From positions 1 to 10,354 of the forward strand of contig URNZ01000063.1 of NCBI GenBank assembly GCA_900549405.1: a stretch of 10,354 bases of DNA, written 5' to 3'. Under the pieces are notes generated by a model. That model had not been told where the DNA came from. It saw only the letters and a program-made list of their open reading frames with translations, and ran no database searches. Made by a program: the position numbers and the translations under genes. The stretch's first letter is position 1. The number at the start of each line of letters is the position of its first letter. Positions 1 through 5,480 of this stretch are shown here, one piece after another. This DNA is from an uncultured Eubacteriales bacterium (GTDB taxonomy: Bacteria > Bacillota > Clostridia > Oscillospirales > Oscillospiraceae).

Positions 1-298
<298 letters not shown>

Positions 299-329
299 CG
301 CCTAGCGTTTCCCATAACAAAAAATAAAG

Positions 330-369
330 CTGCCGCACTTCCAACCAAACGGAAGTGCGGCAGTTTTTT
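330..369. terminator. Bidirectional intrinsic terminator between rpoC and the convergent lipoprotein operon
   Basis: A perfect 13 bp stem (CTGCCGCACTTCC at 330-342 with GGAAGTGCGGCAG at 351-363) encloses an 8-base loop. On the plus strand it is followed by six T (364-369). On the minus strand the same stem is followed by CTTTATTTTTTG, because an A-rich run (319-329) precedes it. It can therefore stop transcription from rpoC and from the minus-strand operon whose last stop is at 384. Seen directly; bidirectional use is inferred from the two flanking tracts. Confidence 0.93.
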
Positions 370-383
370 GTGTCTCATGTGTC

Positions 384-584
384 TCATGGGGCGGGGGGCT
401 GATTCTGAACGGCGGAGAGGAGCAGCAGCCCCGCCCCCAGATAGGCCCCGCAGGCCAGGATGATCAGAATGCAGACCAGGGTGCAGCCCAGCCGCAGGCG
501 GGGCCGGTCCCGAAGGAGCGCTCGGGAGAGGGGAATCCCGGCGGCGGCCAGAAGGAGCAGGACCGCCGCCCAACCCAGGGTCAT
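384..584 (-). CDS. Small two-helix membrane protein (66 aa), last gene of the operon
   Basis: I do not recognise a family. The 66-residue product has a hydrophobic segment at about residues 3-20, a short basic stretch (RALLRDRPRLR), and a second hydrophobic segment at about 32-58, then a Pro-rich end. That pattern fits a two-pass membrane hairpin with a positively charged connecting loop. Its ATG at 584 overlaps the TGA of the preceding gene as ATGA, so it is probably translationally coupled to the DUF3137-like membrane protein and may be its partner in the membrane. The ribosome binding site is modest (GGGGA just before the start), which fits coupling. The stop lies about 20 bases from the stem of the shared terminator. 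The main doubt is that the reading frame is short and hydrophobic, but the overlap and position make a real gene likely. Confidence 0.66.
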   Translation of the reverse strand: MTLGWAAVLLLLAAAGIPLSRALLRDRPRLRLGCTLVCILIILACGAYLGAGLLLLSAVQNQPPAP

Positions 585-1381
585 GCTTCCCCGCCTTTCC
601 CGGCGGGGAACAGGCCCCGGTCCTGAAGGAGCACGTCCAGAATGCCCTGGACGTATTCCAGGGACTGCTGAAAGCCCCGGCGCAGGTTGTCAATGTTCCG
701 GGGGTCGGCCTCCAGCGGCACCTGGGCAAAGCGCACCGGGGTGTGGATGGCCAGGAAGAGCCGCCCTGGCTCCAGATGGACCACCTCGGGCGGGGTCCCG
801 GCGGCCCGGGTGAGAGCCTCCTCCGTGGCCTGGGAGAGGGCCGCCGGGGCGTTTTCTATCTGGAGGGTGAGACACAGGCCGGAGAAGACCTCCTCTGTCG
901 CGTCGTGGAGGACGTGGTCCCGCTCGACCTGGTACACGTGCTCCAGGGTCCCGTTGGCCGCTGAGAAGCACACCTCCCGCCAGCGCCCGGTGTGGGTCTG
1001 CTCCAACCTGCAGCGCTCCCAGTTTTGCCCCTGGGGCCACACCTGGCGGAACAGGAGCTCCTCCAGCGTCAGGCCCGAGCGGGGGGAGTCGGGGCCGAAG
1101 GCCCCCTCCGTCATGGCTTGAAGCTCCTCCCCCATCTGAGACTGGATGAGGACATTGCGCTTTTTGTCGCAGAGCAGGGTGGTGGCGATGCCCGCCAGCA
1201 GGACCGCGGTGAAGAGGAGGATGGGCAGCTTGTTTTCCTCCCCCTGACCGAAGAGCCAGCCTACCAGTGTGCAGACCACCCCGATAAAACCCAGCAGGAA
1301 TAGGAGCAGGCCCCGGCGGCTGTTTCGCTGGAGCTTCATCAGCTTTTGGGACAAAATTTCGTCGTTTGATTTTTCGTTCAT
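581..1381 (-). CDS. Membrane-anchored protein resembling DUF3137 (266 aa)
   Basis: The product is a 266-residue protein with a short charged N-terminus, two hydrophobic segments (about 24-44 and 52-71) and a soluble C-terminal domain of about 190 residues. The soluble part has a spaced pattern (hydrophobic strand with SGLTLEELLF, then EEVFSGLCLTLQIE, then GRLFLAIHTPVRF) that recalls DUF3137 proteins, in which a two-helix anchor precedes a domain with a 'vFkGlf' strand and a late 'yiAi' strand. I place it there by pattern only, with moderate confidence; the family has no established function. The ATG at 1381 is chosen because a G-rich ribosome binding site (GGGGG) lies just upstream and the gene then begins 4 bases after the TAA of the preceding lipoprotein. 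A longer in-frame start at 1606 would lie deep inside that lipoprotein gene and is rejected. It overlaps the next gene by 4 bases. Confidence 0.85.
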   Translation of the reverse strand: MNEKSNDEILSQKLMKLQRNSRRGLLLFLLGFIGVVCTLVGWLFGQGEENKLPILLFTAVLLAGIATTLLCDKKRNVLIQSQMGEELQAMTEGAFGPDSPRSGLTLEELLFRQVWPQGQNWERCRLEQTHTGRWREVCFSAANGTLEHVYQVERDHVLHDATEEVFSGLCLTLQIENAPAALSQATEEALTRAAGTPPEVVHLEPGRLFLAIHTPVRFAQVPLEADPRNIDNLRRGFQQSLEYVQGILDVLLQDRGLFPAGKGGEA

Positions 1382-1385
1382 GGTG

Positions 1386-2303
1386 TTACCCCCAGTTGTC
1401 CGCCCAGTCCGGGCCCCAGAGCTCCGCGGGGTCCAGGGGCGTAAAGTCAAAGCCTGCGGCGAAGAGGTTTCCGTCCTGGTCATAGGCCAGGCCGTCCTCG
1501 CCGACGGAATAGTTTTCGGGCATATAGAACATGCGCAGCCCGTCGAAATAGACCAGATGCCCCTCAAAATAGGTGAACTTGGCCTGATCCAGGTGGTACA
1601 GGGCAATCTCCTGGGCCGTGCCCTGCTGGTAAAAGACGCCGGAGAAGGTGCCGTCCGGCTCCTGGGTCTGGCTGGGGTAGAAATAGAGCATCAGAATGTC
1701 GTTGCCTAGGCTGAACTTGGGGTATGCCCTGCCGTTGAGAAACAGATAGGGCCCCCGGCCATCGTGGGCGTCGGCCAGGGTGCCGGTGGCCACCCCTCTG
1801 GACTGACTGCTGTAGGCCATGTACTCCATCCGGTCCGTGTCGATGACCAGCAGCTCGTCCAGGGGGTCCTGCCACACGCCGTCCAGGGCGGCAAGCTGCC
1901 CCTCGTCGGCCTGGAGGAGCTGGTCCCACATGGTCTCCTCCTGGTCATAGCGGGTGAAGACCATGCCGTCTAAATTCTCCCGGTCAGAGGAGCCGTTCTG
2001 GTCCAGGACGAAGCCCTCATCCTGGGGCAGAAACTCATAGAGAAAATCGTCATAAGACAGCATGGGCCGGTCCTCCAGGTCCATGTCCCCGGAGCCCAGG
2101 CGGCCATAGTAGGTGAGGTAGAGATAGCGGCTGTTGTCCGGGTCCAGCAGGAGGAAGTTCTGCAGCCCGTCGGTCCACACCCCGGCCAGCTCCTCCGCCG
2201 TCATGGACGGGGGAGGGGAGGGCTCTGCCCCGTCGCCGCAGGCGGTCAGGCCCAGCAGCAGGGTGGACAGGGCAAACAGGGGGAGCAGGTTGGCGCGTTT
2301 CAT
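1386..2303 (-). CDS. Lipoprotein with two GxW strand modules (305 aa)
   Basis: I do not recognise a named family. The N-terminus is a lipoprotein signal peptide: basic MKR, a hydrophobic core, then a lipobox LTAC with the lipidated Cys at residue 22, and a short Pro-rich linker. The protein should therefore be anchored to the outer face of the cytoplasmic membrane. The mature part contains an internal repeat: LAGVWTDGLQNFLLLDPD at about residues 39-56 and LDGVWQDPLDELLVIDTD at about 140-157, each followed by a tyrosine-rich strand. This 'G-V-W, then hydrophobic strand ending in D' module recalls the first strand of lipocalin-like barrels; that fold assignment is inference. The rest is rich in Asp, Tyr and Phe with alternating strand patterns. 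The start is supported by AAAGGAGG eight bases upstream. The gene lies 20 bases after the preceding lipoprotein and 4 bases before the DUF3137-like gene. Confidence 0.9.
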   Translation of the reverse strand: MKRANLLPLFALSTLLLGLTACGDGAEPSPPPSMTAEELAGVWTDGLQNFLLLDPDNSRYLYLTYYGRLGSGDMDLEDRPMLSYDDFLYEFLPQDEGFVLDQNGSSDRENLDGMVFTRYDQEETMWDQLLQADEGQLAALDGVWQDPLDELLVIDTDRMEYMAYSSQSRGVATGTLADAHDGRGPYLFLNGRAYPKFSLGNDILMLYFYPSQTQEPDGTFSGVFYQQGTAQEIALYHLDQAKFTYFEGHLVYFDGLRMFYMPENYSVGEDGLAYDQDGNLFAAGFDFTPLDPAELWGPDWADNWG

Positions 2304-2323
2304 CTCGTCGGCCTCCTTTCGGC

Positions 2324-3640
2324 TTACCCTAAGTCAAAATACAGACTGGTGTAGGGGTCGATGGTGGGCAGGTCCATGAGGTTGCCCCCGGGACAGATGC
2401 TGTCCAGATTTTCCCGCTTACTCAGCTCGGCATAGGTGCCCGGCTGGGCCTCCACCGCCAGGACCAGACCGTGATAGTCCTCCGGCATAGTGACCACATA
2501 GGTCTTGGTCATCACGTCGTAGACATCCCCGGTGGTACCCGACCAATTCACCGTGGTGCGAAATTCGATGTCATAGCTGCTGCCCCTCCACTGGATGGTC
2601 TGGGTATCCGGTGCGCCGCCGGAGGCAGTGGGGGTGTAGGAGGCGGTGTCGGTGAGCCAGGTGCCGGTGTTATAGTCGTACAGGCCGCTGGTCACGGTGG
2701 TGGCAAAGGTGCTGTTGAAGATGGGCAGGTCGGGCAGATAGCAGACGGCGTTGAATTCCAGCTGCCGCTGGCCGCCGCTGATTTGATCCCGGATGATGTC
2801 CACCGACCAATAGCAGTCCCGCAGAGTGTAGTCGTTCCCGCCGGCGGTGTAGCAGGCCAGGCCGTTTTTCAGCAGATAGCTGCCGCCGTCGGTCTGGGCG
2901 GTGAGCTCCAGCCCCTTCTGTTCAAAGAAGGGGACGGAGGACTGAATGGTATCCGTGGGGACCAGCACCCCGCCGTTCACGTTGTCCAGCAGGGTCCCGT
3001 CGGGGGAAGCGTCCAGGCGCAGGGTATCCCCGTTGCCGTCGAAGTGGAGCTCCACCCCGGAGCTGTCAGCCAGGACCACGCCGTCATAGAGTACCTTGTC
3101 CGCCGAGTTGACAAACTCCCAGGAGGCATCCTCGTGGATGCGCAGCCACAGGTTTTCGTCCTGATATTCCCACAAGCCCACATAGGCGGCCACCGGGTCC
3201 TCGTCCCCGCCAATGGTGTCATAGGACTGGTCAGGCTGGAACACATAGCGCGTCTCAGGCTCCCACAGCCAGACCAGATGGGTCTCGCCCCCGTCGGCGG
3301 TGGAGAAGTCCACGGTCACGTCGGTCTCCCCGTCGCCGTTGAGATCGTCGAAGGAGATACTGTCAAAGTTGTCCCGGGCGTTGGGCACGGTCATGGGAAA
3401 TTTCACGCTGTCATACAGCAGCTGCTCCGGCCGGTCCCAATAGAAAGCGGCGCTCTCCTCGTCCACCGTGACCACCACGTCCACGCTCTGTCCGTCGTGG
3501 GTGATGGTACCGCTGGCTGCCACAAGGCCGGTGGTGCGCCAATCGTCCCCGGCCACATCCCCATCTCCGCCGCAGGCGGCCAGGGAGAGGACCGTTCCAG
3601 CGCACAGGATCAGGGCGAGGTATTTACTGCGGATGTCCAT
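2324..3640 (-). CDS. Large lipoprotein with calcium-loop-like motif (438 aa)
   Basis: This is the largest lipoprotein of the cluster, with no named family that I recognise. The signal peptide ends in LAAC with the lipidated Cys at residue 23. Residues 99-107 read DLNGDGETD, a D-x-N-x-D-G-x-x-D loop of the calcium-binding EF-hand/FG-GAP type, within an FDDLNGDGETDVTVDF context typical of extracellular repeat proteins. A second Asp/Gly cluster (DGNGD, about 201-205) is less complete. A YVGLW module at about 153-157 followed by LWLRIHEDASWEF resembles the GxW modules in the neighbouring lipoproteins. The C-terminal half is strand-rich with many Thr, Tyr and Asp and no transmembrane segment. The ATG at 3640 is chosen over an in-frame codon at 3826 because it has AAAGGAG upstream, starts a proper signal peptide and avoids overlap with the preceding gene, which ends 25 bases away. 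Confidence 0.9.
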   Translation of the reverse strand: MDIRSKYLALILCAGTVLSLAACGGDGDVAGDDWRTTGLVAASGTITHDGQSVDVVVTVDEESAAFYWDRPEQLLYDSVKFPMTVPNARDNFDSISFDDLNGDGETDVTVDFSTADGGETHLVWLWEPETRYVFQPDQSYDTIGGDEDPVAAYVGLWEYQDENLWLRIHEDASWEFVNSADKVLYDGVVLADSSGVELHFDGNGDTLRLDASPDGTLLDNVNGGVLVPTDTIQSSVPFFEQKGLELTAQTDGGSYLLKNGLACYTAGGNDYTLRDCYWSVDIIRDQISGGQRQLEFNAVCYLPDLPIFNSTFATTVTSGLYDYNTGTWLTDTASYTPTASGGAPDTQTIQWRGSSYDIEFRTTVNWSGTTGDVYDVMTKTYVVTMPEDYHGLVLAVEAQPGTYAELSKRENLDSICPGGNLMDLPTIDPYTSLYFDLG

Positions 3641-3665
3641 GTCACTGCTCCTTTCTGAAAGACGG

Positions 3666-4484
3666 TCACTCCAGGCGATCGTAGTACTCGTTGTCCTCGC
3701 CCCAGGTGATCTCGTCGGTGTCATAGTCGAATATGCGATAGGACAGGCCGTAGGGGTCGGAGACGGCGTAATAGGTGTAGGGCTCGGTGTCAGAGGGGAT
3801 GATGGAGCCGTAGTCCATCTCGGCATTCTCCGCTCCGGGGGCCCGCTGGTAGAGGTGCCAGCTGCCGTCGGAGTCGATGACGATAAAGCTGTCCGCGTCT
3901 AAATCGCCGCTGCGGTACCAGATGCCGGCGAAGGCGGTGGGGTCGGCCTCGGCGGCGGACCAGCCGCTCTCATTCGTGTCGTAGTTGGTGCTGGTGTCGC
4001 TGCCTGTGGGGTCAGTGCCGCTGATGTAGATCCAGCTGCCGTCGCCGCTGTCGTCTCCAAAGTCGATATGGCCGGGGACAAAGGTGCCGAAGGTGGCCAG
4101 GGTCAGGCTGCCGTCGTCGTTCAGGGTGATGGGGTGGCCCACGCCGTCGTGGTCGTTGTGGGCATAGATGCAGTCATAGTCCGCCTCATACTGGAGATAG
4201 CCGCTGGCCGCCAGGTCCTCCTGGCTGTACAGGCCCCACAGATATTCGCCGTCGCCGGAGGTGATCTCCAGATAGGCATAGGCGCTGTCCCCCTCGGGGA
4301 GCCAGGTGCCCACAAAGGCGTCGGCATCCGTCTGGATGTCATAGTCCTTGACCATGGACATGGAGTCCGGGGGCGTGAGGTCCGGGCTTCCGTCTGTGGT
4401 GTCGCTGCTGCCGCAGCCGGAGCACAGCAAGGTCAGGGCCAGGGCCAGGCCCAGAGCGGGGGCAAGATAGTTCTGTTTTTTCAT
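3666..4484 (-). CDS. Lipoprotein with duplicated GxW module (272 aa)
   Basis: A secreted, membrane-anchored protein of unknown function. The signal peptide (MKKQ, long Leu/Ala core) ends in LLCSGC; the lipidated Cys is probably residue 24, which leaves an unusual Cys at the -3 position of the lipobox. A Ser/Asp/Pro linker follows. The mature region is a tandem of two similar halves: FVGTWLPEGDSAYAYLEI near residues 57-74 and FAGIWYRSGDLDADSFIVID near 185-204, each starting a Tyr-rich, Asp-rich strand region of about 80-100 residues. The protein is very acidic. The same GxW start is seen in the two lipoprotein genes downstream in the operon, so the three probably share an ancestral domain, possibly lipocalin-like (inference). 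A perfect AGGAGG lies seven to eight bases before the ATG. Gaps to its neighbours are 29 and 25 bases. Confidence 0.9.
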   Translation of the reverse strand: MKKQNYLAPALGLALALTLLCSGCGSSDTTDGSPDLTPPDSMSMVKDYDIQTDADAFVGTWLPEGDSAYAYLEITSGDGEYLWGLYSQEDLAASGYLQYEADYDCIYAHNDHDGVGHPITLNDDGSLTLATFGTFVPGHIDFGDDSGDGSWIYISGTDPTGSDTSTNYDTNESGWSAAEADPTAFAGIWYRSGDLDADSFIVIDSDGSWHLYQRAPGAENAEMDYGSIIPSDTEPYTYYAVSDPYGLSYRIFDYDTDEITWGEDNEYYDRLE

Positions 4485-4513
4485 GTTTGATTCCTCCTGA
4501 TGGCATTGTTGCC

Positions 4514-5131
4514 TTATTGGGCGGGGTCGGCAAGCGTAAGCTGGGAAAATACGTCGGCATAGAGATCAGACAGGTCCTCCGCAGCCTGGGGCGTGGCGCG
4601 GAAAGCATAGAAGTAGGTGTGGCTGTCGGTGTTCAGGGCAAACACGGTCCAGTCCCGCTGGTCCTCATTCGCTCCGGTGGTGAAGGTGATGCGGTACACG
4701 GGGTAGGAGAGGGCCTGGGAATAGTCCGGGTCCTGCACCACATCGCCGAACTGATAGACAGTGGACGATTCCGGGTCCAGGGCCCGGGCGGCGGCACAGA
4801 GATAGTCGTCCTCGTCCACCCCGTCGGTGATGCGGTTGGGTTGGCAGACGTTGAAGACATCCGTCTGCCCGTCCTGGGTCACATCCTGATAGAAGTAGGT
4901 GCCGTCGGGATAGTTCTCCGCGGTAACGGATTCCATCCCCGTAAAGGGCAGGGCACCGCCCATGAGCACGGGGACGGTCTGGCCGCCTGTGCTGCTGTCG
5001 GACACAGACTGGTTGGGCTGACCGACAGACGAACTGCTGCCGTTCACGTCTGTGCCGGGCTGGGCCTGGCCGCATCCGGCCAGCAGGGCGAGCATCAGGG
5101 CCGCCGCCAGGGATCGGCTGAGTCGTTTCAT
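4514..5131 (-). CDS. Lipoprotein (205 aa), first lipoprotein of the operon
   Basis: The product has a clear lipoprotein signal peptide (MKRLSR, Ala/Leu core, LLAGC with the lipidated Cys at residue 20) and then a Ser/Gly/Gln/Thr linker of about 35 residues, which would hold the globular part away from the membrane. The globular part, about residues 55-205, has aromatic strands (GTYFYQDVTQDGQTDVFNV near 77-95, WTVFALNTDSHTYFYAF near 161-177) and a short C-terminal helix. The DVTQDGQTDV segment is close in form to the DLNGDGETDV loop of the 438-residue lipoprotein, but has Thr where a metal ligand would be expected. I see no GxW module. The start at 5131 is chosen over an in-frame ATG six codons upstream because AAGGAGG sits at ideal spacing before it. 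The gene follows the DUF2442-like gene after 22 bases. Confidence 0.88.
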   Translation of the reverse strand: MKRLSRSLAAALMLALLAGCGQAQPGTDVNGSSSSVGQPNQSVSDSSTGGQTVPVLMGGALPFTGMESVTAENYPDGTYFYQDVTQDGQTDVFNVCQPNRITDGVDEDDYLCAAARALDPESSTVYQFGDVVQDPDYSQALSYPVYRITFTTGANEDQRDWTVFALNTDSHTYFYAFRATPQAAEDLSDLYADVFSQLTLADPAQ

Positions 5132-5153
5132 GTGTATTCCTCCTTGCATTGTG

Positions 5154-5393
5154 TCAGTGCTCCCGCTCTGCCATGGCTAAAATCTCGTCGTGGCTGAGCT
5201 CCACGCCGCCGAAGCGGACAAAGATGCCGTTGGTCACGGCGCTGTTCCAAACCTGGGGCTGAAAGATGGACTGAAAGCGGAATTTGTCCCGATAGGGCTT
5301 CATGTCCAGCAGCAGACGGCTGCCGGAGACAAAGTCCACCTGAAGGATATAGTCGGCCAGGGGCGCGACTGACGAGATATACCTCCGGTACAA
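5154..5393 (-). CDS. DUF2442-like small protein, probable TTG start (79 aa)
   Basis: A small soluble protein resembling DUF2442: the segment V-A-P-L-A-D-Y-I-L-Q-V-D-F-x-S-G followed by LLLDMKPY, then FRFQSIFQPQVWNSAVTNG and a final helix after VELSHDEIL matches that family's layout (strand, 'F-x-x-G', 'D-x-x-P', then 'W/F...dL.pd.L'). The family's function is not established; members often occur next to small DUF4160 genes, none of which is seen here. I place the start at TTG 5393, because AAAGGAGG stands seven bases upstream. The alternative in-frame GTG at 5429 lies inside the stem of the preceding hairpin and has no ribosome binding site. With TTG the protein is 79 residues and contains the whole domain. 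It has no signal peptide, so it is cytoplasmic, unlike the lipoproteins it precedes. A regulatory or accessory role for the operon is possible but unproven. Confidence 0.8.
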   Translation of the reverse strand: MYRRYISSVAPLADYILQVDFVSGSRLLLDMKPYRDKFRFQSIFQPQVWNSAVTNGIFVRFGGVELSHDEILAMAEREH

Positions 5394-5400
5394 GCGCCCT

Positions 5401-5410
5401 CCTCCTTTCC
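5401..5410 (-). promoter_or_regulatory. Ribosome binding site deciding the TTG start at 5393
   Basis: Read on the minus strand this is GGAAAGGAGG, a near-perfect Shine-Dalgarno sequence. It lies seven bases before TTG 5393 and downstream of the alternative GTG at 5429, so only the TTG is placed to use it. It begins two to three bases after the T-rich tract of the hairpin at 5413-5454, leaving no room for a separate promoter between them. Confidence 0.8.
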
Positions 5411-5412
5411 CG

Positions 5413-5454
5413 AAAAAATAAACATCCACCGTACAGCTTTATTGTACGGTGGAT
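5413..5454 (-). terminator. Intrinsic terminator or attenuator between the LuxR regulator and the lipoprotein operon
   Basis: A perfect 12 bp stem (5424-5435 with 5443-5454) surrounds a 7-base loop. On the minus strand the stem is followed by GTTTATTTTTTC, ending at 5413; on the plus strand the sequence after the stem is not T-rich, so it acts only leftward. It follows the regulator's stop by 26 bases and could end that transcript. The downstream gene's ribosome binding site abuts the T tract, so transcription of the operon must pass through this hairpin, or start inside or upstream of it, which is an attenuator-like arrangement. Confidence 0.82.
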
Positions 5455-5480
5455 GCGGATATTGGGGTATTAACCAATGG

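Noticed and set aside
371..388. Direct repeat TGTCTCATG TGTCTCATG at the end of the operon
   Set aside because: Two short copies at the 3' end of a gene next to a terminator; too small to support any function.
1382..1606. N-terminal extension of the DUF3137-like protein
   Set aside because: It lies within the 3' end of the 305 aa lipoprotein gene in another frame; the ATG at 1381 with a nearby G-rich ribosome binding site is a better start.
2471..3658. A plus-strand open frame of about 395 codons opposite the 438 aa lipoprotein gene
   Set aside because: The translation is low-complexity Gly/Val/His-rich shadow sequence, and the minus strand has a signal peptide, a ribosome binding site and operon spacing.
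3641..3826. N-terminal extension of the 438 aa lipoprotein
   Set aside because: It would overlap the preceding lipoprotein gene, gives a Thr/Pro/Ser-rich shadow sequence, and would bury the signal peptide.
5424..5454. The 5424-5454 stem as an operator or integration site
   Set aside because: The T-rich tract on the minus strand and its position after a stop codon make a terminator the simpler explanation; there is no integrase or matching repeat elsewhere in the window.
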